Of a DNA stretch of 64,000 nt, positions 1-13,500 are shown piece after piece. Each line of letters opens with the position of its first letter. Position 1 is the stretch's first letter. The notes beneath the pieces are model-generated. The model was not told the DNA's origin. It saw only the letters and a program-made list of their open reading frames with translations, and did not search any database. This DNA comes from Haemonchus contortus (Eukaryota > Nematoda > Chromadorea > Rhabditida > Trichostrongylidae), in NCBI GenBank assembly GCA_000469685.2, contig LS997563.1:8754944-8818943 (forward strand), written 5' to 3'. The position numbers and the translations under genes are program-made.

Positions 1-540
1 CCTCGAAGGCTTTATCTTTCAGTAACGTCGGACTTGTCACTGCTCAGAACGCAGGGAGATTTCAAAGGAAGGACCATAAAGATATTTCGCTTCAAACAGA
101 CGTGAACTCTGGCTACTGGGTTAGGACAACTATTATGACGATTCGTTTCGCCTTTCCTTTTTTTCCATAAGAATCACTTCGGTTTTCACCCGTCGCTGAG
201 GTTCATCAAATGAATCGGGGAATGTAAATAGCAACTAAAATCTTTCAAGCATGAACAACACAATGAATTGGATTATAATTGAACCACTTCAGATGAATAA
301 GAGAATGCCTGACTCCACAAGGTAGCCATCATGAGGGAAGAATTAAGAGGGCGCCAACAAATTATGAATGAATATGGCTAAAGCAAAAAAAAAAGAACAG
401 CACAGATTAGAATAAATGCCTGTGTAAGGAGAGTTATAACGAAGTGGAAGCTACAAGTTTACCGGAAACTGGAATCCAAAATCTAGAACCACTATTTTTC
501 AGCATCAGTAGGAATAGCTGAATTCTCATCATTCACTTTG
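1..540. other. No gene recognised
   Basis: AT-rich DNA with no coding exon I can defend. The stretch around 145-235 resembles 6700-6790: both share a TTTCGCC start, an AATCACTTCG core and a GGTTCATCAA or GGCTCATCAA end, so both may be fragments of one dispersed repeat. Confidence 0.35.
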
Positions 541-2530
541 ACCCTGCTAATCGTTTAACGTCCCGAACGACTCATTTAGTAACCATCCAGGTCCGACGGT
601 CATCACAATATCGCATGACGTGTCTGGCCCAACCGATCTTCGATTCCCTGACGTGTATAGCAGCGTGCCTGATCTTCGTTCGGTGACCGGTCTCTGCATA
701 TCCTTCTGCACTTGTCTGGATCGAGGAACTCCGAACATTGCCCTTTCCAGACGGTGCTGCATGCTCATCCTGAATACGTAGAGTCTAAGCCTCTGAGACG
801 AAAGGCGAGGCAGAAAAAGCGCCAGTGTCGAAAAGAGGGATGCCGAGCCGAATGTTCTTTATCTTTTTTTTTACCACATAGACTTTCTCGAATGCTCCTC
901 ACAGTACTCGTTTTCTTCTGCACAGCTTCGGAGCTACATGAGTCGTTTATCATGTTCACTTCTCGACCTAAAACAGGAAGCTGAGACATTCGAAAATGTT
1001 CATACCTCTTGATGTAAGGGAGCATCAGAATTGGTCTGTTCTTCATGTTCGTCGTCTTCGCCAGACTCAATTGCAAACTGACTCCGATAAGCGTTGCCGA
1101 GTTCGATGAGGACTCGTTCTGCCTGTCCCCAGATCGCTCTCGCGAACGACAGTGAAATGTTTGGACGACGTGGTATCGCCCTGACAAAACCATTTCTTCA
1201 TGATGACAATGAAATCCTTGAAGAGTTGCGGTATCGTGGTCCTTAACTGCTATACAGCCCACAAGACATTCTTATGTAGTGAGTAGAAAAAAAGTGCTTC
1301 CCAAGGTTTCACAGAGGCTTTTTTCAAAGGACCTCTTTCTTTTCAAGAGGCCTCTCTCTTTTCTTTTCCGATGGATGTAAGACATTTCGGCATCTCCATG
1401 CTTTCGCGATACCTCAGTAAATTTTGCGAAAATGTGGATGTTATCGACTGTAATAAACCTTCACGGTAACTCTGTTGGGAATGGCTCGTGCGAAGTTTGT
1501 AGTTTACAGACAGCGGGCAGGTTGGGCTATAGTTGCTAAAATCGTTTGGGTCTCCTTTTTTACACAGCAAGAAGAGCTTACTAGTTTTCCACGAAAAGAG
1601 TACTTTACTGAAGTACAGGTTCTGGGTGCATAACGAATTATGCTAAAGCTTTCACGATAATTGGTGGAGCTTTTTAGATGTTCTAGTTCATTCCGATAGG
1701 GACTGGGAGCAACACAGTTCTTTACCAGCAAGATGACATGTCGTATTTCGGAAGGGAGGATCGAAGAAAGGACATATCCATCCTTATCCGTAGGTGGGCG
1801 GGCAGAGATGGTTGCCGAAAAGATCAGAGAAGGAAGATCACTTTTCCCGATGTCCTTCAAGATACAGTGGCTGTCCCGTCAAGGGACGAATGGAAGTCTC
1901 GTTGGTCTTGCGATTAGTAAAGCTCCAGTAGGCTTTGCGAATGCTTTTCCTGGTCTCGGCGACTTCATCGAGAGCTACTGCCCTTCTTTCTTCCGGATAT
2001 TCTCTATCCCCTTTTGCATCATGAAGATAATGACTGGTTTATCGTCAAAAGAACCTTTCCATGATTTTGCAAGGAATCGAAGCAAATCAAATCGGTGGTG
2101 GTCGTGGGAGTTTTTTTCCTGAACTCCGCTGCTCCCTCTTCATGCACTAAAAACAGAGACTAGAGCGGAGACGATGGTCCGATTTCGTCCATGTTTCCCG
2201 AACAGCAGCGACGTCATTCAGGCAAAACTTCTGCTTCAAAACGGCGTGATCTACGCAATTTCGTAGTAGTACCACACAATAGACGACTTCCAATCCCAAG
2301 GCTAATGGAACTGCTTACCGACCTATTAACCATGAATGGTGTTGGTCGACAAACTCGGACAGTATTTTATACTGCTCATGAGTTCCAAGGTAGAGCTTTT
2401 TAGTCGTTTTCCTGAGGACAAAGGAAATTTGACCGTTTGTATGGAGCCTCCCCAGAAAAGTTAAAAATTCACTCCTTTTATTCATAGCTTGATGATGGTG
2501 CATAGGCAGCAATACCATGAAGTGGGTGAT
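540..2530 (-). mobile_element. Decayed RTE-clade non-LTR retrotransposon (LINE) fragment
   Basis: Read on the minus strand, the pieces appear in the order expected for an RTE polyprotein, spread over several frames. First comes the end of the endonuclease (about 2520-2170), with an SDHRL motif preceded by CLNDVA. Next is a connector and the start of reverse transcriptase (about 1800-1480), with SEIRH, EHLKS, KKGDPNDFSNYSP and LSVNYKL. Then follow a degraded QGDT..SKHFT block (about 1190) and an LGREVNM block (about 960). The last piece is a C-terminal GVPR..QVQK segment (about 700-560). Frameshifts and stops interrupt it throughout, so it is a dead copy. The N-terminal part of the endonuclease was not found, so it is probably 5'-truncated. 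RTE assignment rests on the motif order and is firm; the exact family is not known. Confidence 0.8.
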
Positions 2531-3120
2531 GCCTTCTCTCCTGTCTCTCCGTTTACTTAAATGCCAACCATAATTTCGAAATACCCTTCCGCTGTAAGCG
2601 TTCTCCTTGAATGTGCAGGTCTCTCTCCTAATCTTATTCGTTGGTGCAGGCTATTGTGGCTCTGAGATTATTGCAGGCTACTCAATGTAATGAGGTTGTT
2701 CCCGGCATGAAGGTACCGCGAGTAGCTTGAAAAGCACTGACGCGGGTGCTGGACAACCTGCGGGCAGTAAGCTATGCTAACTCAAAAAAAGTAAGTAGTG
2801 TAAAAAGTGAAAATGCACGGCGGTCAAAAAAGGACTGATAACTGCCATCGGGCTTGGGCTACGCCGACGTTCGATATGGAGCTTGAACTCTGACGTTCCG
2901 GATGTACTAATAATATTAAATAATGTGATCACGTAACGAGAAGCTACGATCTCGGAAAGAGGCTATTACTTCTGTAGGAGCTTCCTATTAAATGGATAAG
3001 GAATCAAAGTCAGTAACGAGTGATTAACAACAAAAAAATATTGGCCAAAAAATAGGTGGCCAATTAAAGTTAAGGATACACTAAATGGTAGCACTGACTT
3101 ACTGATATGATTCGAAGAAT
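2531..3120. other. No gene recognised
   Basis: Downstream of the LINE endonuclease remnant I see no further RTE motif and no convincing exon. A short GC-richer stretch at 2700-2880 has no recognisable content. Confidence 0.3.
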
Positions 3121-3126
3121 GTTCAG

Positions 3127-3212
3127 GTTTGCCCGATACCCTTGCCACCTCGAACCACAACGGTGCCGACTGCGACGTTGTCGTCAATTCAACGGATACC
3201 GGCATCAACCAC
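3127..3212 (+). CDS. Candidate orphan exon, unknown product
   Basis: An open segment follows an acceptor-like TGTTCAG and ends before a GTCAGG donor-like site. In one frame it encodes about 28 residues beginning LPDTLATSNHNGADCD, rich in Asn, Thr and Asp, with many C-ending codons as in the real exons nearby. It could be an early exon of the ASK1/NSY-1 gene or a relic. Its exit phase does not match the next candidate exon at 3526, which weakens the call. Confidence 0.2.
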
Positions 3213-3525
3213 GTCAGGCGTTGAGAAAACGGTACATTTTTCGAACTGTAACTCTTGTGGGTGTGTATCATTTATCCAAAACCCATCCAAAACCACTCAT
3301 CTACGTTCTTGCATTGTAGCATTTTTGCAGTAATATAAAAGACTGGAATGAATACATGAGTCGTCCCACACTTGCAAAATACTTTCTGAAAAGTCAAAGC
3401 CCAATTTCTGCGTGGAGAGAAAAGTCCCCAGAGAGTTACGATTTTATGCAATGCGTTGCTTAGCTTTCAAAAAAAAATGGTTCCCAAGCCTATTTAACAT
3501 AGAACGTCATTGAACATACCAGCAG

Positions 3526-3840
3526 CTGTACTTTGCAAGGGGCCTTTCATACGGCGGTATTCTGCCCAATCGACCCATGCTGTTTCATCGACTGTTCTGA
3601 AGCCTGTAAAGGTAAAAATACGAGAAAATTGAGAGGTTTTTTCAGGGTAGGCCTCTTACTACAGCAAATTGTATGGTCAAAACTAACTATTCTATTTTGG
3701 CTCCGGTTTTTACCTTCTTCAAGACATATAGGAAAGTCTGGAGTACCCAGTCTCTCGAACTGTGCACTCTCAAGCAGGGACGGAGCTTAGCCATCCCAAC
3801 TGTTCGTATTGATTCATTAACAAGGCACATGGCACCAGAA
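3526..3840 (+). CDS. Two candidate coding exons, unknown product (possible nsy-1 N-terminus)
   Basis: Exon 3526-3611 starts after AGCAG and ends at AAG followed by GTAAAAAT; exon 3646-3840 starts after TTTTTTCAG and ends at GAA followed by GTAAGAAG. The 34-bp intron is unusually short, though nematode introns are often under 60 bp. The two join in phase 0 and give 93 open codons with no recognised domain; the first part reads FIRRYSAQSTHAVSST. The end phase (0) matches the entry phase of the first secure nsy-1 exon at 5226, so these may encode the kinase's variable N-terminus. No start codon was fixed. A separate small gene or chance open frames remain possible. Confidence 0.3.
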
Positions 3841-4458
3841 GTAAGAAGAAGGTCGTCAATGCGAAGTGCGATAAGCTTCGGCCAGCTTCGCCCGCTATTG
3901 TGGAACCTTGAGACTATCTGTGCTTCAAGAAAATAACTGCGAAATTTGGTGAATGAACTACTGCCCTATAATTAAAGGTGAGAGTTCCTTCCCGCGATAG
4001 GCAATGATGATGGCTACCGTAACCTCCCCCTTCATAGCGCGCGGCTGCGCGCCAACAGATGCAGTAAGCGCGACGCGATTTTCGGGTAGAATTTACCCCA
4101 CACCCGATATTACGATTGAAGCACACTGTTATGAAGCCGTTATGTTATGAAGCTTTTGAGAAGAAAAAAAAAGAGAAAAAAGTGCATGAAAAACCGACAA
4201 AAGTCTAAAAAAGAGCGAGTCAAAAATTACACTTGATTTGTTCAAAACCAAGCTATCTACAGAATGTATTTTTTCGAATTGCGAGGAGCGAGAATTCATG
4301 TTGGATTTTTGTTCACGGAACATTCCGTGAGAAACGATTTACCGTACAACATATTACGCGCAAAAAGTCAATGAATTTTTCCGAAGAACCTTGATTTCTG
4401 AGGAGGAGAAATTATGTTTACACGTTGTGAACAACATCTGTGAACTTTGGGGGACGGT

Positions 4459-4700
4459 CAAGTCGTGCGTCTGAGGGTGCGCGCGGCAAATTGCGCGGCG
4501 AAACCCATACGTATTCTGACAACTTGAGCGCCTATTATTTAGGGCCCAATTTCGAAGTACAGTACAATAGAAGGATCAGCTGACCTTACTAAACTACCTT
4601 ACTTCAGGTTTGGGCCCCAATGATAGGCGCGGGAGCCATCCAAATTTGCCACGAACTTCGCCGCGCAATTTGTCGCGCGCACCCTCGGACGCACGACTTG
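4459..4700. repeat. Fold-back (inverted-repeat) element
   Basis: The left arm (4459-about 4550) and right arm (about 4610-4700) are imperfect inverted copies. The outer 45 bp, containing AAGTCGTGCGTC and GAGGGTGCGCGCG, differ at only two or three places. The inner part pairs again through GCGCCTAT and GGGCCC. The arms flank a short centre of about 60 bp. It has no coding capacity and looks like a MITE-type palindromic element. Target-site duplications were not resolved. Confidence 0.6.
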
Positions 4701-5225
4701 GCACACACCCGTGAACTTTTTGAGCGTAGCGTAACTCGTATGTCCGTATTTGCACAGCAATGAAACACAGTGACCGGAGAAAATCTTGATTCTTGATTCT
4801 GCAATGTAACGCTTTGTTTGACTTTCGAAAGCCATTTTCAAAGTAATGCTAACATAATTTGTCTTCACAAAAGTATAAACAACAGAGTTCAATACTGATC
4901 AATTCCTAAATCAATTACTTCACCTTACTGAACCATCTTAAAGTATGTGTATGGTGTGGGCGCAAAAAAGTGAATGCAGGATGCTCGGTTCCCGAGTGTT
5001 TATGCAAATATCGCGCTTTTTTTATCTACGCAAAATAAATAGATTTACTAATTACTACTCATTATCATTCATTATTATTCATTATAATTCGTTAGTAAAA
5101 CCCATTGAGTTCTTGTTTTTCGAGCATCGAGCACTCAAGAATTTCACTTGATCTTGAACAAAGTGCAATTGAAAGAGAATTTAATTAGAAGAGAAGTCAG
5201 CAAGTCATTGATTGTTCCATTTCAG

Positions 5226-8200
5226 GGAGCACATTTCACACGAAAGCTACAAGTGGTGATAGTTATTGATCAAAAGGTACAAAAGAATCTACGTGTACGA
5301 GAAATGGCATTGAAAGATGTGCAAAATGTTGCTGACACACTGAACGTCAATTTGACGGTAAGATTTTCAGAAGATACATTATGAATAATATCATGCGGTA
5401 GTCCAAACAAAGCTTTTGGCATCTCTCTTTGCATTTCTACGTTTTGGTAGAGTTGGGATAAATTCAGAATTCTCTTTTGCTCACTCCTCAGCTGAACTCC
5501 GTGCGCCCTGGTTTGTTTGAGTAACTGCCACACGGTTTTTACGCAGTCTCCTGCACCTAAGGAATCTGACCCAAACTGTTACGATGGTAATTCACCCGGC
5601 ATTCCGTCATAGTTACTGAAGCAATTAGTGGTAATGGTAATAAGTAGTATTCATTATTAATTAGCAATGAACAATTGTTCTATTCGATCTACATTATGTA
5701 GATGTCATGAGAAAGCTGCAACAGACGTTACATTCTGCGGGTGAACACGGAAGTGTCTATAGGGGAGGAACTTCCGCTAGTCCATTCTTCTTTTTGAGCT
5801 TATATCGTAAAGAATGTAAATAAACGCAGTGAATACTATCGAATTTCATATTATTTTTCAAATGAAGGCAAGTCCCGGCTCGTTATTGATCGTTTATTTT
5901 ACAGCAAATCGATTTCGATCGATTGGATTTTGGTGAAGCGAATGCTCTCGACACGTTTTATAACGCTGATGTGGCATTGGTTGATGTTACGGTACAGCAG
6001 CAACAGCCCAGTTTGTGTTACCATATCGGTGAGTTCCATGACAACTCGTCCAACTGACACCTTCGCGCAATCAATGGGGGCTAGACGCTCATGCAAAGGG
6101 GCGTACCTAGAGAGGGGACTGAAAATAATGATGGCAGTAGCATTTGAACAGTTTGAACTTTACGAACAACAGAGGACAATAGAAGACGAACTCTACTAAG
6201 AGGGGCGGAGAAAAGGAGAACCATTGTAAGTTGACCGCGCGCGAAACTCTCTCACTGCAAGTGACAACCGATATTCTCTTCAACTTTATCAGCTGGTTGA
6301 ACGGACGGCTTTTCCCTATACTAGCTTTATCACAAACCTCGCGATCCCCTTACCAATTTTACCCAAATATTGGGGAATCAGTCCACAACGAGACTACCAG
6401 AAAACACCCCCTTCTTTTATTCCTGCTGTTTTTATTTTGATTCTCCGAAGTCTTGGTGAACTCCCCTGGCACAGGTGATCAGAACAGGAAGAGGCACCGT
6501 TCCTGGTCCGCACGTCATGTTTTGATAAGGAAATTGCGGGTGTTCGCGATAAGCCTCCGAATTATCACTTACAGAAGGGTTAACTCTTCAACCACGGTGC
6601 TTTTTAACCTTTTTCAAAGGTAGTACCTAAGTTGGGCAGTTTATAAACAAGATAAAGTAAATATGCGAATAAATTGATCAATAACACAAGTGGAATGTGG
6701 TTTGTTTCGCCCTTCTGAAACGAATCACTTCGTTTCTCACTAACCTTCGAGGCTCATCAAGAGTTGCGATCGGTGAGAATCCAACAAAGTACATAACTGT
6801 GATAAAAATGTTGAAATTTCGTGTAAATACTATAAATAAATACCCATCTAAGAATAATTATTTTTTGGACAAAACAACATAATAAGTATATAAAATAAGA
6901 TGATTAATATGCTAGACAAATTACTAGAAAAAGGATTAGGAAGAGACAGACAATGAAAAAATTAAGTCGAAATCTAAGATAGGATAAAAGGGCTGGAAAG
7001 GGAAGGGAAGGTAAGGAATGTTGTAGAAGACCGCTCAGTGATCGTATGCTAACTCTCACGAGCTTGACTAGTGTTAAACTACATTGTCTATACATTCACG
7101 CTATTAGTTACTGATGTGCGATACTCGGCTATAGAAGCCTCATTCTACGGTGCGCATGTTAATTGTCGTCTTGTGCTCAGTAAAGCACTTCGTCTCGGAG
7201 CTGTAACAAGGACTAGGCGAGATTTGAAAAAGGAATCCATAGAATACAGAAAATAAGCCCTACAAGGGAACAGAATAGATATAAGAGGCTTACTAGTACT
7301 CCACTCTGCATCCAAATAACTGTGCTCGGACCTTCCAACCGTTGAAGGCTGGTATAAAGGATGACTGGGCAATCCATATTCTTTTATTTATGTATTTATG
7401 TATTTATTTATTTATTTATTCATGCGTGTCATTTCACGCGCCTCAAAAAGCGTGAGACATAGTGATTATTGTGATTGATAAGAAGAGTCTAGTTATCTTC
7501 GAATAATTATGTGAGTTGCTAGATAGCGATTTCGAGTAACTATATCATCCTAAATCACGAGTAGAGCTAGCACAAAACCATTAATACCAGAAGTGAAAAC
7601 AGACCATAAATTGAAAACAAGGCCATAGATAGAGGAGAAGGCTAGGACTGCAGTATAGAACCAGATCGACTGTGTTTGACTTACAACTCCGATACCTACA
7701 CCAGTCGGCAATGGTGCCCCAAAGAAACAGGGGAGCTTGCCTGCACTTTGGCACACGAGTATACCGACAGCCTCGTGGAACAGGTAAGCCAGGTACTAAC
7801 CAGACGTCAATCCGTGATATAATATGTAGGACTCCAGCCTTATTCTCAATGGCGAATTACAAAGGAAAACACTTAAAAAGTGAAAAAATGTGATGTGTGT
7901 AATGTCGTACTATCTCGTCTACACCGTCAGCACATGAAACAAGAAACTGATATTCTACTGATTATAAAATTAGTGAAGCCTCATGCCCGGACTAAACATC
8001 TGCTAGTGGTGTTCATGCCGCACTGTTCATGGGGTGATTCTCTCAATAACACTGAACGATTAATGTCAAACCCTCAACCAGTTAGTCATAGAACAAAAGC
8101 CAAGTTAAACTTACAGAATTAAGAAGTTGGTATTGATTTTTTTCAGGAGTACGTGAAAGTATGAATCAATCGTACAACATCTTGATGACATATATCGCTC

Positions 8201-10519
8201 CTGATTCCGAATATCATATTATCGACGCTCTGAAGGTGAGTAACTATAGGAAACGACGAATAGATGATGCATCATGCCTTAATTGTTTGAGAAAAAGTGT
8301 GCTTAATTCTTGGGAATTTACATTTCGATGATGTGTTTTTACCATGACGTCATTTCCCAACAACAATCTGAAGTGATGTCATTTTCTCATTGGAATGGGT
8401 GTTATTCGTGTCGAATAGCCACATAAAATCAACGCCCCTAAGAATATCTCCTGCAGAATCTTTCATACCGCCCCGTCTCTGAAAGTCTTGAATTTTTCTT
8501 CTTGAGAAATGGAGATCGCTTGTGCATCTGGAGTTGACCCCACCCCAGGACATTCCGGCTTCTATTCAGGATCAGTCTGTTGCACTTTCCATCCCTTATA
8601 CAACTCATTTTGGCTTATACAGTAAGCTCTGGGAAGTTCGAGCATTCTTTACAATTAGTCTTTTAACAGTTAATCGACTGTAACGGACTGTGTATTTAGG
8701 CCTGAGCACCCTGAGCAAGACTTTTCCTATTTAGTATGTACTACCCACTCGATATAGGGGTAGTGATGCCTCACGCCACTGCTTTTCCCAGATGCTACCT
8801 GATTTACGGAATTAATGGGCGGTATAAGCTAGCAGAGGGACTTAGTTGAAGTTGAAGGCCAATTTCGGCATGGTAGTTTTGTATGTTCCCTCCTTGAAGG
8901 TTCTTTTCCGACCAAAAGTGGCCTTCCGGCTGAATGGACGGCAAATTCGACGTCTACAACTTGTCGAGCCATCTTTTGTACACTCTCGAGTCTATCTTTT
9001 CTATCTTTTGGAAATCCTTCAACTGGTAACTGGAAAGTAGTCCGAGTACTGACCTGTTTTTAAGCTGTTCTTCTTCTCCTTCAGCACTCTAGCCATCGTG
9101 GAAAAGATCCAAAGCAAATGTAGTTCCAGGAGGTTAATCGCTGTTGCTATGACGAGTTTCCGATGGGCAACAGAAGAATTAGGTTCATTCCGAAAATAGG
9201 TTCTCCTATTTTTAGAATGACAAATCTAAAATTTGATATCACTCAAGGTCCAAAGTACTGTATCATTGCGGAATAATCGTCATTTCTGTCTTTGCCCTTT
9301 TTCGGACGTTATGGTTTCATTTTTACTTCTGCCCCATGTCCTCTGAGAGATAATCAACTTCGTCTTTCATCCCGTTGTCGGAGCGGAACCATTTTCAAGG
9401 CAAATGGTCCTTCGTTTTAGGGAGTAGGTAGTAGTGGACCCCAGGAACAGCCGAGGGACAGGTTATGCCGACGACAAGTTCATGTCAACTGTGTTTTGGG
9501 AAAAAAAGTCACATTTCGACAACCTTTTGGATTCCCAGGTGACATAGAACCCTTTGGGTATTGGGAAGCTTTGGAGGAACTCGAAAAGGCATTTTAAAAA
9601 CCGGATAGGGAGAATTTGAGTAAGACAGGAAGCACCCTTCACGTCATCGCTATCTAAAAAACACGACGGTGGACATTTCTAAGTTTGTCATCGTAAAACT
9701 GCTATATCACCACTCAAAAGTGCTTCAACCTAGGTAATAATGACGTAGTGATGTCCCCAACCATCAAACCAGTTATTTTGAACATCTACAATTACAGGAG
9801 ACCTTTTTTTAGATTGCCACCGTACTTTCCATCCCAGGGAAGTCATTCTTTCCTTAATTTCGAATGATGCCCTTTTTTCCCACTTTTTTCAACCGTCTTG
9901 GATCGTATTTCGAAGGAAATCATAATGTTTGAGCCAATAAGTATCGTCACGAATAATCTGCCATAATAACTCTGTAATATCCTACTAGGAGGGTTTCCTT
10001 TTGGGTGGATTCCCTCAATTAGTCGATAACAAGGCTCGAACGCCGAAATTTCCCCGATTTCTCGATCCATCCCGGTTAGCAGGCAGATGAGGCAATTGCT
10101 CGTTCCATGGTAACCATAGAATAATTGTGATTTCCCTGTTATCTATCCCATGGCGTTCTCCCGGACAAAATGACGTGTAAGGAAGGAAGGGGTGGAGTCG
10201 GTTCATTGGGACAGCTGGCATCGAAAATGTCATGGTATATCCCCCGGAACCTTTTTACCCTGCAGCCCAGCTACTCCTCTTAATTGCATCGGGAACTTCC
10301 GAATGACGTCATTTTCCGGTCTTTCTCGTTGACAATGACTGTTTTCCTCATATGTTGCATTGGAGCCAGAGTATTTACGGGAAACTCCTCTTTGCCAAAC
10401 TCCCATATCACTCAATTGATTGTTTTTTATTGCAGAAAACTCATGCACATCTACCGATGATCGTCTATATGAAGTTTCCAGAAAGTAACACCCTCCAGTC
10501 ATACGACAGGAACATGAAT
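5226..10519 (+). CDS. NSY-1 exons 1-4: thioredoxin-binding domain
   Basis: Four exons encode the conserved N-terminal domain that binds thioredoxin in ASK1. Landmarks are LQVVIVID (5253 on), a helix ending in DTLNVNLT, then [20 protein letters not shown] in the second exon, and QPSLCYHIG joining [11 protein letters not shown] across the 6028/8147 junction. The match to the ASK1 LDFGE..LD.FYNAD and PSL.YH.GVRES motifs is decisive. The domain is known from ASK1; that it binds thioredoxin here is inferred. The first secure exon begins mid-protein, just after TTTCAG at 5225. Confidence 0.88.
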
Positions 10520-13500
10520 GTAAGCGGTTATTTTCATTTTAATTGAGTTTATTTGAGTATTTTTGTACATAAACAAAAGTGACGTCATTTTATTAGTTTC
10601 TCGTTTCGTTTTTATGTGATTATAGCCCCATTTCTTTCTGAGTATCCCCCCCCACTAAATGTGCTAGTCAAACCTCTTAGCATGGCCTAATCTTATTTGC
10701 CAGCCTTTTTTCCTCTGTCCTCTTCGTTTCTGCTTTTCCACTCCCCAATGTCCCGCCTTTTATAGACAAGCCACTCGGGATGACGTTTATGACGTTGCTC
10801 GAGCTCTTCCCTGCAAAGAAGCCGCTTGCAGCGTTTTTTTCTCGTCTCCCTGCCGTCCTTTTACACGTATTCCTGAACTTGCGCCTCCTTTTTCTTTTTG
10901 AATTTCCTGTCTGGGAATCTCTGAACAGGAAAGACCCATCAGCAAGATATTGCACTTCGCAATGCATGTATTTAGTGCTTCCGTTCGACGGAAATAATCC
11001 AGGACTACCCTTATTGGTCGGCTTATTAGTCACCCCTAGGTAGCTCTAGACTATCGTGGAATGTACCTTCATATTATACTCCATATCCGATATTACCACC
11101 TTCCTTTCAGACCCACTCGCTATCTTCTTTTTTACTTCTCACGTCAGCTAAAGCTTTGAATTCTGATTTCGATTTGAATTCGTATTGGACCTGAATGGCA
11201 AATCAAATGTAAACACAAAATTTTCAATAAATTATATTTAAAGTATTAGTTTTAGGTGAATAAACTTGGTAAGTTAACAAACTATGACTTTGAACAAAAC
11301 AGCAAATCAAACTAGGTGACTTCTGTCTAATAGCCAAATGAATCAAAGGGTACGAATGGCATCGAAGATCAGCAGCTTCAAATCAGATTCGTTGAGACCC
11401 AGTGCTTTTTTTTTAAAAATATGCAATTCTTGCGTTATCCTTTTTTTGTTCATGGAATTGATCATCTTCGTAACAGTCATAGCATTCCTGTAATCATCAT
11501 CCTTCTCTCTCATTCCCTCTCTCTTGGACTTCTTTTTCTTGTGAAATGTCTCTCGGACCTCTCTGACTGTCACAATCCCTCTAGCTGTCCAAATCATAAC
11601 TTGTTTTTCCCATACCGAACTTTTATGACATCATTTCCTGCACCCATTCACCCTCTCAATGATCCCTTTCTCGTTCCTTCTCTCTTTACCTATCTCCCTC
11701 AATGCATTCCTCCTTACTAACCCATAAACTGATCGTATTTCTCCTTACCAACCCATCTACTGATCGTATTCTTACACGCCTCCTGCTCTTCTTTACTGTC
11801 ACTTTTCTTCCCATCTCTGCACAGAAGAGCTAGTACAGTCATAGAATTCAATCTGTACCCATGAGCCCCATGTCCAAGTTAATTACCAAAAAGTTGGTGA
11901 ACTATGAACTGTCGTGATTTTTGCCTCAGTCGTGCTCTCCCAGTCCTCCCATCTAACGACTTGATCCCCACCTAGGAGAGGTGAAAGGTCCGAGTAGTTC
12001 TGATGCAACTTGCTTGGGTGTACAGGGTTAATGTTTGCTTAAACTTTTGTGATTTTTTATTTGTTTTGTTTATCTAGAAGTCAAGAGATAAAGTTGGATA
12101 ACGATTTGGCAAAGCTCCATTAATTAATTGAAGGTCGCCAAACATCCGCGAGAAGTAACGTATTCGGTATCTTATGAATTGAAGCTGTATGAGAGGTTGT
12201 TTCCTGGTTGAAAGTATGTAAGGCCGCCTCCTCAGTTTCTGATTCTTAATATGTGACGCGAGGAAAGGTGATTTCCCTTGGAAAAAAACCATGCAAATCT
12301 TGTACGTAGGGAACAAACAGGACGAAGAGATAGGAAGAATACTGCTTCAATTAATTAGAGATTTTACTATGAAGTGTTCAAATTAATAAAGCAGGGAAGA
12401 GCAAGTGTTACACGTAATATGGGCCGATAATTGAACTATTAGGGGCACAGGGCCCACAGTAACAGTCTCTACCAAGCCAAAAACCAAACAAAATTTTGCG
12501 GCTCCCAAGAATGAAAGTGAAAAAAAACGGATAAGAAGCCAGAAAGCTAATTTGATAGAAGAGCTGATTTTAGAGAAAATTAAAACTGTTGACTCAACAA
12601 ATTGGCTGAAGGGTTATGGTTTTTTTTGTCTTTAAGAGAAAAGAGTTTGAAGGGCTCAGCATTGCTCACAAATCCTTTGGGTAATTGGCGAATTCGAATT
12701 TTGCAAATAGGAGCGACTGGGAGTGATTGACTTCGTTTATTGCCCTTAATGACTCTTCCGGACAGGATTCAATCGATACTTGCACCCAGATGGGAAAAGG
12801 TTGAGTCTCTCTTTTCCTCTTGAGTTGTTTCAATTGTGAGGGTCCCCTGAAAGGACTATGTATTAATTCAGAAATGTTGTTATTTCATTATAAAGAGGCA
12901 TTTCAAGCTACAAAGTAATTCATTTATTTGATGATTCATTTGTACATTCCCTTTGAGCATAACTAGTGACTTTAAACAAAACTAATTGGTAAATTGAGAT
13001 TATCAAATAAATTTGAGTCAACTCAGCAAAATTAGTCATTTATATCTTCGATTACTGAGGGAGATCGAGGGAAATGAATAGCCGAGCCATTCAAATAAGC
13101 CGGGATTTCATCCAGAGGCAGGGTCGAAGCCTTCCAACAAGCAGGCCATCCTTATGCCAGTAAAGTGCTCAGAAATATTCAAAAAGAAACAGAACTCACC
13201 TCAATCGTCCGACCGCCACCATCAGCTCGACCAACTCTCTGGCGTCTGGCAGGAATCGTACTGCCGGCGTCGAAGGAACGAACGAAGAGCGAGAAACGTT
13301 CCTCGGCGAATGATGTCACCATCCATTAAAATGCGACGTCAGACAGCCTCAGCATAATTCCACAACAACGCATTCACACGGACAGATTCCAGAGAAGCAG
13401 AGTTTTGTCCTTTGGCTTCTCGATGGCGTCATCCTGAATGAACATACATAGCGGCCAATCCTATTTGTGAAAAGCCAATCTCATTAGATGATATATGATT

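Noticed and set aside
765..1262. 165-codon minus-strand frame as a host gene
   Set aside because: It contains RTE reverse-transcriptase fragments (LGREVNM) mixed with out-of-frame parts, so it is LINE debris.
5270..5533. 87-codon minus-strand frame opposite the first nsy-1 exon
   Set aside because: About a third of it is the antisense of a secure exon; the rest ([20 protein letters not shown]) has no match I recognise.
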